The notes beneath the pieces are model-generated. The model was not told the DNA's origin. It made no database searches and worked only from the letters and a program-made list of their open reading frames with translations. From Amyelois transitella (Eukaryota > Arthropoda > Insecta > Lepidoptera > Pyralidae), in assembly GCF_032362555.1 (NCBI RefSeq), contig NC_083505.1:4269501-4333500 (forward strand): DNA of 64,000 nucleotides, in the 5' to 3' direction. The position numbers and the translations under genes were made by a program. Positions 46,627-59,800 of this stretch are shown in pieces. Each line of letters starts with the position of its first letter. Position 1 is the first letter of the stretch.

Positions 46627-47704
46627 TTAGGTCCTTACATATGAATTTGTCTTTTGGTATAAGCGGAACAAAAAGTAGAATTTTTTTTAATGTAATTTAT
46701 TTATTTGATCAAAGTAAGAACCATTATTGTCCATGTACTTTTGCCATCTCATGAGTAGTTCATTGATCTCGTAACTAAAAAACAATTTGGCCGGGAATCA
46801 ATAAAAATTTTTAATGCGGTTTGGACTGTCCTATCGGGTTGAATTTTTTCTCTTGGAAGAAGATATTCGAATTTCAAAAAAAAATGGTAATCTATTGAAG
46901 CAGTCTGGGGAGTGTCGTGGATGTCTTAGACATTCCAATTGAAGCTCCTCTTATTTGGTAGTCGTCTGTTGTGCAGTATGTGGTCTAGCGTTGTCGTGAA
47001 GCAGCAGTGGCCAAGCGAGCGTCCAGCCATTACGATGAGCGTTTCCGATTATTGTAGAGAATCTACTTTTCATCACAGGTAATGATTTCATTTAAAACCC
47101 TTCATTATTTTGCCGGTTAAGTAATGTACCTAACGCAGCAGTCGACGCGCGATTGCCGGTTTGTTTCACTCAATTCATAAGGCACCCCACCTTTCAAGTT
47201 TCTTAATCTTCCCAATTTGCTTCAAGGGGATTAAAATAGTTTTGTCACTAACACCGAAGCCTGAAGCTAGCTCGGACGTGGTTTGCGATGGACCCGCTTC
47301 CAATTCTTCATTTTCAACTAGGGTCCCCGGCCGTCCACGGGGCTTGTTCTGCATATCGAAATTTTCCAAAACGAAAAAGTTGGAAACAAAAACGCACGCA
47401 ATGTATTTTCTTTTGTGTCACGACCACCATACACGTCATAAATTTTTCGAGCCGTTTCCGCACCACTAGTGCCACGGTGGAACTCGTTCTCAACAAAGGC
47501 GATATTTCAAGTTTTCCATTTTTTAAACTGACTGCCGCAAACAGAAAAATCAGAAGAAAAAAAACAAATGAATGGCGGTTAACGAAACACAAGTAAATAG
47601 CTATATAAATTTGAATTTGGAATTGCTAACCAAAGAGGAAAAATTTGTGATTTAAAGTGACCAGCACAACAAAACGCCAATTTCGTATGTAGGTAAGGAC
47701 CTAA
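46627..47704 (-). mobile_element. Internally deleted mariner (Tc1/mariner DNA transposon)
   Basis: 1078 bp between imperfect terminal inverted repeats beginning TTAGGTCCTTAC at both ends, flanked on each side by TA. The minus strand encodes broken mariner transposase. The helix-turn-helix part is at 47369-47175 (PSQTTSELASGFGVSDKTIL). A frame with first-Asp motif ITCDEKW lies near 47080-47050. The second-Asp motif LLLHDNARPHTAQQ is near 47015-46970. About 200 bp between the first and second motifs are missing, since full-length elements are about 1.3 kb. Stops and shifts interrupt the frame, so it is not autonomous. The ends look intact enough to be acted on in trans. Confidence 0.9.
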
Positions 47705-49727
47705 TATTAACAGATCCCTGTCCGATGAATCACATATTATGAAAAAATAACTCTTGTAATATTTTATGAACAGGAACCGGTTAAAATTTCTTTTTTTCAT
47801 GAAAAACTGATCATTTCATTCATCACTCAACAGCAGAGGAGCCACTAGATAGAAAAATAACCAAACTTACTAAATTAACCATCCAAAAATTATATCATAT
47901 ATTTTCCCCAAATTCCAGTTTCAGTCATGTTACTGAGGTAAAAGTGTTTTGCCAGCTAATACACATTACATGCGTTAAAACTATTGTTATTTTCGCTAGA
48001 ACATTCTGCTTATAAACCCATGAGTATATCATAACTAAAGTAAAATATACTCAGTCTCATGCTAGTCGAGTTAAGAAGAAAGAACATAGTATGGGAATGG
48101 TGTTTTCACAATTTCAGTGGTATTATGTGATACGTAGGTGGACATGTGGTCTCAGCACAATTAATTTGAATAGGAAAGCAAAACATGTTTTCAATTAGGT
48201 ATTCGCTTCTAGATCTACATACATGAATTACTTTATTTCTCGCTCAGAAAGAATTGGCTCCTGTTTCAAAAAGTCATAATTTGTGAGTTTCGTCGACTAT
48301 ACCAAAGTCTGTGTCAACTAAGTTACATCCAAATTCGTTCAGTTCAACATTCCGTTACCAGCAACTAGACAATGTCAAAAGAAAAATATTCACACATATT
48401 TTCATAGAACAACAAAAAATAATCCGCAGAAGGTTTAAATCGAGCTATTATAATGGCTAAATTTCTCCTTCATACAACGAAAGCATGGTTGAAAATACTT
48501 TCGCATATATAATATTTGTATGAATTGTGATGAATGGTTTGGTTTAATCTACCTTGCCGGACAGAACAAAGAAAATGACATCAAATCACCGTTATATTAT
48601 TTTTATCTTAACTTTCAGTATAGTTTGAACTCCAAGCAGATAAAGTTCGTTTTACTTAGAACAACCTAATTATCTACTTTGATTACACTAATCACGAGAC
48701 TCAGATACGCAATCCCGATGTTTATAAAAATATTTGTTATCTCCTGTTAGGTTAACTATAGATTGTTTACTATATGAAAGTTCACATAGTAACAATTATA
48801 TCTTCGCCTATTGGTGACTCTTGACATTATTTTTTTTTCTTTTGTTGTATAATTAAACTAATTGCCTCTACCTCATCACAGCCAAGAATACCACATTCCA
48901 CATTTAATTCGCGAAGATTGCGCTCAAACCTCAGTTAGTTGTTATTGGAAAAAGACTTAATAGATCTGTCTATTTTGTTAGACTTAAAGGCGTGATATTA
49001 GTCTTTGTGTGCCAATGGATAAATTTGACTTCTGCATAGATACTATTTAGTCGCAAAATAGGCATAAGATACAAATCAAAGAGCTCCAAAAGCTTAGTGA
49101 CAGACTAGGAGCTGATCGTTAAACTTTAACTATTTTATTGACAGCATATTACTTAGATACAATACCAATGCTTTGGTTTAATTACTTTTAAATGTACATT
49201 TGTATAACATAAGTCTTTTCAAATATTTATCTGTACAAATATATGCTTGTGTACATAAACTAAAATTTAACCAAAAGCTTGTGTACAAAAATAAATAATG
49301 ATATAACGACTTTCCTTACATACATACATTTAATCACGTCTTATATCCTATATGGGATAGACAGAGCCAACTGTAATTTTAAACTTTAACTTTAAATCAA
49401 ATAGACGTTGAACGCTCGCCGTATCGATTTTTCATCTAAAACTGATGATCATATATCTTCGTGGAATAACATTCTAAAAATAAGAGTGTAATATCGATGT
49501 ATTGAAGAGTGAGTGCCACGTTTTTATAGTTGCCTCATAAATACCGTTATATCTTTATGCACGAACCATTTGATTACCGACATTTTCATGTCTTTAAATA
49601 AAATTTGATGTTTTAAGATGAAGGCGATGCTCGTCATCTTCACAAAAATCATACATATCTTATTTCGGAGCTAGATATAGTATCTATATCGTAAAGGTAC
49701 CCAAATCTAGTTTCGAAATAAGATACC

Positions 49728-49905
49728 TTAACCCTAGATACTTATATTAAAAATGCGAAAGTTTGTGAGGATGAATGTATGCATGTCTTTACACTTTCAC
49801 GGAAAATCTTCGGACTAATTTTGTTAGAAATAACTGGAATAACACATAGGGTACTTTTACTCCGATATTTTCACGGGATCAAAAGCCCGGGGGCAGCTAT
49901 TAGGC
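49728..49905 (+). repeat. Lepidopteran-type repeat (AAATGCGAAAGTTTGTGAGG)
   Basis: Starts TACTTATATTAAAAATGCGAAAG and ends TCAAAAGCCCGGGGGCAGCT. Same family as 54612-54893; GGATGAATGTATGCATGT near the start is typical. Confidence 0.65.
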
Positions 49906-50699
49906 CCTGAATTATACGTCTAACAGAACAGAGAACTGCTAACACTGGTTTCCTGTCAGAAAGTCCTTAGGTACGCCGACCACTGGATGAGATATAAGTA
50001 TGTAAGCCTTCAACATAGAAGAAGACATACATAGAACATAGAACGAAGAAGAAGTACAGCATTCCCAATTTCCCAGCTTTTACATTATTTTATTTTCTTC
50101 CTGTTCAAATTCCAAAGTGCTTCATTAATATATATGCTTCGCGGAAAACAACTACTTATTTAGAGGATATTTCAGGGACATGACTACGTTTCATTATGCT
50201 TCAGCCGACGTGACTAAATAAATGAGAAGACAACTAAATGTTTCGGAAACATTTCATTATGTCCGTTTCAGTAGAAGCAGAATGCAATTTACTTCAAAAA
50301 TAAATTTGTTCATTGTGTGCTGGAAACACTTCATTTGGAATATTAAAAATTTCTTAATTGGAAATTATATGTAAGAATGGACACATTGTTCTGTATGGAT
50401 AGTAGACTTTTACGTTTTACTAACAGGCTACTAGGGGAATTAGCATTTTTAAGTAAGTACTATTGCAAGAAATGCAATTGCATTTATTAGGACGCTTAAC
50501 GTCGGGCAGAGCTCGTGAACCGCAACGACCGAGGGCGCAACAAGACGAGAAAGATGAACTTATTTAATAAAAAAATTATATACCATCTATTCATTTAATA
50601 AAAAGAAGATAAATCTTAAATCAAGTGTTTATTGATGTGGCCCACTAAAAGAGAAGAGCGCTCATTACGTCTTATTCAACACGCAAGAGTTCTCAAAAG

Positions 50700-50896
50700 C
50701 GTGTTATTGCCATCATTGAGTCATAAGCGTCGGGGCGGCAGAGCGCGTGCGCAGGGCGGGCGGCGGCGTGACGTGCCGCTCAGCTGAGCCGCCCGCGAAT
50801 CGACGCGTCGATTCGATATCCCGCGCCACACCGCCGCGGCCGACTCCGCAGAGAAACGTGTTTATTCCGCAGATAAACGGTTTCGTCATCCACGAC
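50700..50896 (+). promoter_or_regulatory. CpG-rich 5' region of varicose
   Basis: A short GC- and CpG-rich island (CGGGGCGGCAGAGCGCGTGC and CCGCGCCACACCGCCGCGGC) in AT-rich surroundings, just upstream of the first in-frame ATG at 50897. An in-frame stop at 50717-50719 shows the coding region does not extend further. No TATA box is visible. Probably core promoter and 5' UTR. Confidence 0.5.
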
Positions 50897-53800
50897 ATGA
50901 TGGTGCGACGCAGCGGACGGTACACCGTCAACTGGAGGGGCTTCCGAGAGTTTGCCTTCGGAAATAAACCGCCTGATGATGGTGAGTTTTATAAATACTT
51001 ACTCGCTGACATAACCTCTACGCTACTATGAAAACTGGAACGGAAGATGTTTCCGCGTATCTAAGAACTCGACGATATTCAGTGATTGATCAAATATGAC
51101 TGTTTCGTGCTTAGAATTATGACTGATTCCACATTTATTGTAATGATTGGTAAGTGTTATCTTATTTTGTAATTAACAATGTTAGAAAATTAAGTACATA
51201 TCGCAAAAAAACTTAGAATTGAAATATCGCTAATAAGAAATAATGCTATAAATCAGGTAGAAAGTACGTACTTTAAATGTTACTACTGTATTTGTCCGCG
51301 CAGTTAAGTATCTAGGTATACTAACTAGGTACTAATTTAGTTTTGAGTTAACTTGATAGTATCAACGTTAAGATAATCTAATTGTAAAAATGCCACTTAA
51401 TATCTACGAAACATGTAAAATTATTGCAACAAAATGATAAAAACCATATTATTCTTCTCGTTAAAGTAACAAGGTACAATAACCGTAAACCGAAAATTAA
51501 TTGATATTCATGACACGCAAACGCGAATATTCTTTCATGTAATTGGGAAATTAAACCTTTGCACGAATAAGTATATCATAAACTCATGTTCAACTTGAAT
51601 TAGGAATAATAAGGTACATTCTAGAAAGGATTTTCTCAATTAAAACATAATTATCAGCCGACGCCAATGCTACGAAAATATATGTATCTATTTATTGTTT
51701 TATGACAACTTTTCTTTCCACATTACCACGTTTACTCTACGTGGTCACATTTTCATTGTTTTGTCCTCTTGTAGGAGAAACTAACCCATGTTGAATTATG
51801 GTAACTACACATGAAATAGTCTTAATGTGCAGGTTTCCTCACGATGCTTTCTTACCTACCGTAAAACATCGACTAACAATCAAACTACTAATAGGTATTT
51901 CTAATCAAACAAACTCCAAAAAGAGTCATCGGTACATGGCTACCCTAAAAGATAAGATACCGTCTGCGGTAAAATAACTGAGCGTCGGTGGTCGAATCGG
52001 TAAGGTGCCCGGTTAAAATTCGTAATGCGCAGAAATGCACAGGTTCAAATCCCTGATCGATCATTAAAAATGAAATTTTCAAAGTTATTAACATTAGTTT
52101 AAATTCTAATTGATGCTCTTACGGTGTTGATTCAGGCAACTGGATGAGTAACCAAGTACCTAACCATGAATCTAAAACGGATTACGTTTTCCTGCAAAGG
52201 TTGCGGAGGTCAGACGGGAGTCGCTTCGTGTAAAAACCTGAGTTACCCAATCCGGGATCCATAGTCACAGGCATACCCCGGGCTCCTCTCCAGAGAAGTG
52301 AGGGTGCCACCGGGACTCAAAACTCAAAATTCAAAATTTTTATTCATTATTATAGGATACTATTATATCGCTTAATAATTGTCAAAACGTATGGTTTAAC
52401 AACATTGGTTGACGTCTAATAAATTACTTAAAAACTTAGTTTACTGCCGCTTCCAAGGCGTCAGTGCAGAAGAAGCGGTAACAAACTGCACTGCAGCATT
52501 TTCTTCAACATAAATCATCCACTAAAGCCGGGAAGACTGCCTGCGGTCAAATACATACGTCACGCTAAAGTCACGATATTTAGTATAAGTACTTAAATGT
52601 CCATCGTTCGTTGACGGCACTAATGATATTTGGAATACAAGGGGTTGCCCTTTTTGTGATCGGGGGATATAGGTCGACGTGATATCATGTTTGCACGAAC
52701 GGTGCGTCACGACATAGCAAACAATTCACAGGATATCGGTTACATTTTCATTAAGTCTATCTAGTATAATATTATAATATATGTATATAATTTGAGACTG
52801 ACCTGGTCTTGGATGTAAATGTTTAATTTATAGGTACTAGCTTTCGCCCGTAGCTCCGCCCGTATTAATTTTAAAATCCGGGGTTTTCCGTTCCCTTAGA
52901 CTTTTCCAAGGTCTAAAATATTTTTTTTTATTTTTTACAAAATTATCTCTGTTTAATTATTTCAGTAACTTTAATAAAAAGTTACTTTGCATTTACAATA
53001 TTTGTTGAGTAATAGAGAATTTATTGGGATTCAAATCTTTTTGACAAAAGTATAGGTACTTTTTCTATGTTAAACCTGCTAACATAATTACATGTCTTAC
53101 CATTCACAATCGAAAAGTAGTTATAACACATCTTTGTTTGTTAATGGCAAAGAATGCACTAATTATCTATACCTACTTATAATAAATCTGTAGAGAGGTC
53201 AATTCTGTACATGGAATATATTTTCAAAATAACTATCAGGGGGTGATTAGTGATCGATACTGATGCCAAAAATGCAATCAGTAAAATTTTTGTCTGTCTG
53301 TCTGTCTGTCTGTATGTTCTTTATAGAAACAAAAACTACTTAACGGATTTTAACGAAACTTGGTACAGTTATTCTTCATACTCCTGAGCAGGTTATAGTA
53401 TACTTTTCATTACGCTACAATAACTAAGAAGAGCAGTGAAAGGAAATGTTGGGAAAACGGGAGAAGTTACTTGATTTTTTAAGCTTCCGTCGCGTGTGCA
53501 GCCTTAATGGTTAAAGATACAGCAAAACCATGTATAACGGAAATATTCTACATAAAATTATTAATAAAATATCCCAAGACAAGATTTATGGTTGACTCAC
53601 AATAACACGTGTAATTCCTAATAGCTTAGCAGTTCGGAGATTTCTGATTATATTTCTTTACTCTGATGTTTATAATACCAATAACACTCACACTCATTCA
53701 TAATTCTTAAAAATTAATATAAGTACCTATTCAATAAAAAAAGAATCATCGAAATCGGTATAGAAACACCAAACTTATACATGAAATAAAATACCCTAAC

Positions 53801-56800
53801 AAGCCATCGCGCGTAAATACTGAATCATGCTATAAGGATTATTTTTGCGTAACGGTTGCCGCGCTCGACGCGGCTAGCGGAGGCAGGGTATAAAAGGGGC
53901 AGGAGGCGAGCGCAAGCTTCATGACCAAGGCAGCCAGGGGGAGACTTCACGCAGTTCTCTCTTCCAGCCTCCCCCTGAGGACGAAGCTCGGGATCTAGCA
54001 AACGTACGTCAGATCCCGCCTCACGTTCGCGGCCCCGGCGTGGTACGCATTTTGCTCTGAGACCAACAGGAGAAGACTCAGAGCCCAAGAGAACCAAAGT
54101 CTCAGAGCAGTCGTCGGAGCCCCGCGCTACGTGAGGAACTCGACGATGCTCAGGGACTTGAAGTGGGAGAACCTAGATATTCGAGAGGGCGGACGCGTCA
54201 TCACACAGCCACCTGCGCGGCATCGCGCCGCTCCACTCCGCTCCCTCCGGGCCGTCGGGTGAAACCCTCCCCTCGCTGCCTTGCGGCTGACGTCGTCAAC
54301 CAGTGACGACGCCGCCGCTGATGGGAACTCCCAGTGTATGAAGACGTGAAGACCCAGGCCGTCACGGCCGCCCCATCGACCTGCCTACAGTCGTAGGCAG
54401 CGATGATGCCATTGAAGAGGGCCAAAAGCCCTGACCAATCTACTCCGACTCCACTAAGGGAGTATGGGAAGACCCGACGACGGCAAGACAGTATTGCACA
54501 GGCGTTTCAACTTTATTTTCTTTTCTTTTTCTTTTGTAAGTTGTAGGTACATATTTCTGGTTATAATTCTATTAGAATATTTTTTTTAGTTTAAATAAGC
54601 ACTTAGATTTATCTATACTAATATTATAAAACTGAAGAGTTTGTTTGTTTTTTTTAATGTGCTAATCTCAAGAACTACTGGTTTGATTTGAAAGATTATT
54701 TTTGTATTGAATAGACCATTTATCGAGGAAGGCTTTAGGCTATATAACGTCTAGATGCAACTATTAAACTATTAGGAGCGAAGAAATAATGGAAAATGTG
54801 AAAAAAATCGTGGAAGGAGCATCCTTGAGGGCTTCAATGATGCCCAAAATAACTATTCCACGCGGACGAAGTCGCAGGCACAGCTAGTATCTAAATAAAA
54901 TTGAGTTTCATAAAGTTTTTCAAGCGTGTACTTTATAGATTGCGTAAAAATCTTACCCTTGTACGGAAATGTAAGTAAATTAAACAAAGTAAACGAAACA
55001 CTCACTTAACCGGTTCTTATAAAAAAACCTGCATACGGCTTTTATTCGGTCGAAAGGAGGTGAACGGTTTCGATATTAACACAACATGAATGAAGAATAA
55101 GGAAGATGCTAGTTTTGGATTCTCAACGCTAGGAAGAAGTAACTCTTTGGTAAGGTTAATAAAATTATTCTTTTGACAATTTTATTAACCTTACCTTTTG
55201 TAGTAAAATTATTTACTTTAATACCTAGATTAAATTAATATTTTTGTTACAGAAAAGGTAGAAAAGAAGCCTGAAGAAGATTTGTCGAATCATGATGTAA
55301 TTTTTTTGAAAAGTATAGTAGAAAGTCCAGATTTCGGAAGAAAGTACGAGGTAAGTGATCGAAGGTGTAAATACTAACTCTAGTTAAAGCTACAAGTTAG
55401 AATAGAAAATCAGGTCTTATGCTTAATTTTATAAAGTTATAAAATTTATATGGCGTCATCAGCGGAGGAGTTACAGGAGATGGTAAACTGTATGCATGAA
55501 GCTTTAAAAGAGAAAGGAATGAAAGTGAACGTAAGTAAAACTAAAACACTGGTTTTTGAAATGGAGAAAGAAATGACAGCATGAAATATTTTGATTGGAT
55601 GAGAAAAAGTTGAGCAAGTGAAAGAGTTTGTATATCTAGGATCAAAGTTTACATCAGATGGCAAGTGTGATAGTGATATTGAAAGGAGAATGAACACGGG
55701 GAACATGGTGAATGGAGCTTTGCATGCCTTTATGAGCAGTCAGAAACTATCCAAAAAGGCTCGACTGGCTGTGCATAGGGGCGTGTTGGTCCCGACATTA
55801 ATGTATGGGAGTGAAAGTTGGGTATGGCAAAAGAAGCACGAAAGCAGAATAAATGCAGTAGAAATGAGAGCGTTAAGGAGTATGTTGGGTGTGAAATTGA
55901 GTGACCGGATAAGGAACAGCGTGATAAGGGAATGTTGTGATGTGAAAGAAGATGTAGTTACAGGAATAGAAAAGGATATGTTGAGATGGTTCGGTCATGT
56001 GGAGAGGATGAATGAAAACAGGTTGACTAAGCAGATATACATGGAGGGTGTGGAGGGATAGGTCGGAGTGGGAAGACCTAGACGAACGTATCTTGATCAA
56101 ATTAAGGACGTCCTGGTAAAGGGTCAGGTCAAAAGTACCCGAAACCGCCGCACTTGCATGAAGAGAGTTATGAATGTGGATGAAGCGAAGGAAATATGCA
56201 GAGATCGTGGCAAGTGGAAAGAGGTAGTCTCTGCCTACCCCTCCGGGAAAGAGGCGTGATTTTATGTATGTATGTATGTATAAAATTTATGATAGATGCA
56301 AGCTTTCGTGATGATTAGCGAAGAAAATAAGGGTACCTTTAGTGATTAGTTGGTGCCGTGCAGATTGTAATAGTCATTGAAAGGAAATATTTATAAACTT
56401 GGGCTTCACCCAAACATTAAGCCATCCAGCTAAAAGTAACCTTTGTTTCTTTTTAAGACTCTGTCTACGCCGTTATTATTTGGCATATGATTTTAAACCC
56501 CTGTCTTACAAATAACGCAATCAGTTTTGTTAAATTAAGACCCTGTTTAGTCCAAATATCTGAGGTGAGGAAACGACAATACACAGACCCTCAACCCAAC
56601 CAAACAAAGGCTTGGGGATTGGCAGTTTGCATCTTGCACTGGCTTGCTTCACACACACCTTCACACACACTTGGCAGCGCAGGCATTACAGTGTCGCCAA
56701 CTTAGCGCTTTCTGTGCTAAATCTAGTACTTTTTATACCAATCGTTCACGGCGAACATAAACCTCAGGAACACTTTTAATTTTTATAAAATTGTGAATAC

Positions 56801-59800
56801 TCAAAAACTACTTAACCAAAGTTGATACCCTACGAACTTAAAAAATCTATTGACAGATCGAACACAAATTTTTAATTTTATCAAAATCAGACCATCGGTA
56901 TTTTCGCCAAAATTGTAGATAATGTTCTGATATTAAAAATACCGCTTTATTTGGGTCGAATTTTGCGTGTTTTTATTGGCGACAGTTGGCAACACTTTGC
57001 CAATAATGTCAATGTCTATATTAAAGTACAACAGAACAGACAACAACGAACGAATGTGAAATCGAGCTTGGGTGTGTACTTTTTTATAAATTTCAAACGA
57101 ATCAAATAAAATTATTCTTACTTTTGATATTCTTTGTAAACAATAATCTGATATTTTCAAAAATTATTAGTTAATTGTCGCGAAGACTATGATTTTCATT
57201 CAAGAAATCTAACTGACTAGTGCCACGCCTATTGAAACACGTATTATTTCGGAGTGTCGATCGTTGTATAGTGATCGTATAATATCTACGTGTTTTGTTC
57301 CAGTCCACGGACTGCGAGGAAGATTTAATCGTAAAACCTGTGTCCCTGGGCAACGTCAACATAGTTAAATCCTTGAGCGAGTATCGAGGTAACAACATAA
57401 GGACTATCGAGCAAGCAGAACTCGCTATATTATTGTCTAGAGTACATTTCAGGGTAAGCTTACTATGAAACATATTTCCACTCCAATTATATTGTTCGTA
57501 GGCGTAAGATAATATACGTAAGCTTATGTTGATTAATATATTTTCAAGAGATTTGGAATAAATTCTTATTAGATTCTTATTATTTATGTCAACCACTGAT
57601 TCTTATAACATTATATGTGCTTCTGTAAGTAGGTACATTTGTATTCACAAAAGTTTATTAAGTAGTATTATTGTTTTTAGGCACTTATAGATGCTCATGA
57701 CCAAATAGGTGCTATTTGGCTGGAGCGAGGGTCTGGTATTGATGAGAAGACAGTAAACAAAGATATTAGTAAAGACAGTGCCGAAGGTGGTGATAAGACG
57801 CCTGAAGAGAACGGAGATATGCCTGTGGAGACTGTAAAAGTTGTGGGCCTGAGAAAAGTACCTGGACAGCCTTTGGGGTTGACAGTAAGTAAAGTTCTAT
57901 CAATTTAATATAGAGTAACTTTATCAAATGCAGATCCAAACAGAGTTGCATACCATCAACACATTAACAGCTGACATGTTACAAATCATATGATCAATTT
58001 AATTTCTGGAATAAAAGTTAAGTCTTGATAAAAATAAAAACAAGTTTGATTTTCAATAAATACAACTTTTTGTATGTAATTGACTAACAGCAACATTGAC
58101 TTTAAATCATTAAAACAATATCATTTACTAATCCAATTGTTACTGTTCTAGGTAACAACAGATGAACATGGTCAGCTGATAGTGGCTAGAATATTAGCAG
58201 GTAGTGCCGCTGCCAAACAAGCATTATTGTCCGTCGGAGATGTTTTATTGGAAGTGGATGGAGTCCAGATTGATACTGAGGAGCAGCTCAAGGAAGCAGT
58301 GGCTAAGCCTAACGACAGGCTAACGCTCAAAGTCGGGCCAAACCTTAAGGAGAAGAACTCTCAACTCACTAACAAACTAAGTGTAAGTATTTTGAGTAAT
58401 ATTATTAAAAAGGCCATTAGTTGTTGTAACTACAACCATACAACAATGAGAAAATATATTATTATGGCTTTTGGCTTATTCTTCACTCCATTTGTTCTTA
58501 TTATGTGTGGCAATGACAGCTTAAGCCAAGTTTTTTAAACCACGTTATTCAAAAGAGAAAGATATTTCAATTTTACTGAATGATTGATATTGTTTCCAGT
58601 GTTACATGAGGACACTTTTTGACTACGACCCCAAGGAGGACACATTGCTGCCCTGCAAAGAAATTGGCTTAGAATTCAAGAGAGGAGATATTTTACAGGT
58701 AAATTCAGGTTTATATATTTTGTTTTTTTTATTTTCATATTATCCAGTTAAATCTCTGATTCAGACACAAGATAATTTAATTCTTAAGTTAATTATATTT
58801 TGTCCTTAAAAATGGAATTTTCTGATAATATGTTGTCAACTATTTCCGATGCTCGCCATCGTGTCGCAGTAGTATGGGGCTGCATTGTCTGTCAGTCACT
58901 ATGTATTGCAAGAGTGTTCTAAATATTATTTCTTTTTGTTATTTGCACTTTAAAGGTGTCAGACCGCAAAGATCCTAACTGGTGGCAAGCAAGTCATGTA
59001 GAGAATCCAGACGTAGTCGGCCTGATACCCTCGCCCGAGCTGGAGGAGAGACGCAAGGCATATGTACCACCTGAAGCGGACTTCGTGCACAAAATTAGTA
59101 TATGCGGTGCAAGGGTAAGTGTGTAATTTCAGGCATTCGTCATTTCCAATGTTACTTTTTAATCTAATAGAGTTTGCTAATAGTCTCGTGGAAATAAAAG
59201 TAGCAAATGTTACTCCAAGGCCTCACATCTGGAAAAAAACGTATGCAAGTATACCAGTAGATATTAATTAAACTATGGAACCACTATTTGTTCATTAATT
59301 TTTAACTTCTTGACGCCTCAGCTAAAAGTTATTGATGTGCGAAATTTCATAAAATAAAATATTCATGCTAAGAATTCACACGATTATCAAATTCCGATCA
59401 TTATTATTCCATTAAACCTTTTGGCAATGTCCAATGGGAATTATTTTCAGCGTTATTATAATACAAAAGCCATGAGTCACATGATGTTCTAATTAATAAC
59501 AAAACAATTATGTAGTGTGTCCACCAGTGACTCATACTATCAGTTAGGATAATTGTTCGAGCCAAATAACGACACGGCCCTTGTTCAACCAATTTATGCA
59601 ATTATAAATCATCCGTATTTTTCTCACTTAAGATTTTTTGGGCCACACATTTGTATTCTCAGAAATAAGGTACCATATGCTTGTGCTAACAATGACCATA
59701 TGCTTCGATTAAGTTTATAGTTGTTTATTACTTTATCGAAGACCTTATGCAACTTTGCGCGTTGCTTATGAATATATATATTATATATATATAATATATA

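Larger units (their letters stand above)
43257..50896. other. 7.6-kb intergenic region between uricase and varicose
   Basis: The two genes diverge here. Contents are listed separately: a hairpin at 43614-43654, repeats at 43848-43995, 44318-44410, 44718-44900, a SINE head at 44930-45042, repeats at 45545-45665 and 45950-46268, a deleted mariner at 46627-47704, and repeats at 49318-49372 and 49728-49905. 47705-49300 and 49906-50700 hold no feature I can support. The last 200 bp (50700-50896) are strongly GC- and CpG-rich and probably form the varicose promoter and 5' UTR. Confidence 0.6.
50982..55252. other. Varicose intron 1 (4.3 kb)
   Basis: Repeat-rich first intron. It holds inverted SINE body 51770-51945, a full SINE 51980-52320, a repeat 52321-52503, a repeat end near 52838-52925, a TCTG run with attached repeat 53190-53560, a jockey LINE relic 53845-54520, a repeat 54612-54893, and an 18-bp inverted repeat at 55149-55195. 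Confidence 0.7.

Noticed and set aside
47161-47596. Several overlapping open frames of about 100 codons on both strands
   Set aside because: They are shadows or fragments of the mariner transposase and its flanks, not separate genes.
50747-50896. Extended N-terminus for varicose beginning at 50747
   Set aside because: That position is GTG, not ATG. No in-frame ATG lies between the stop at 50717 and 50897, so the start is placed at 50897.
53885-53895. TATA-box-like TATAAAAG in varicose intron 1
   Set aside because: It lies within or at the edge of the jockey LINE relic and has no downstream gene start.
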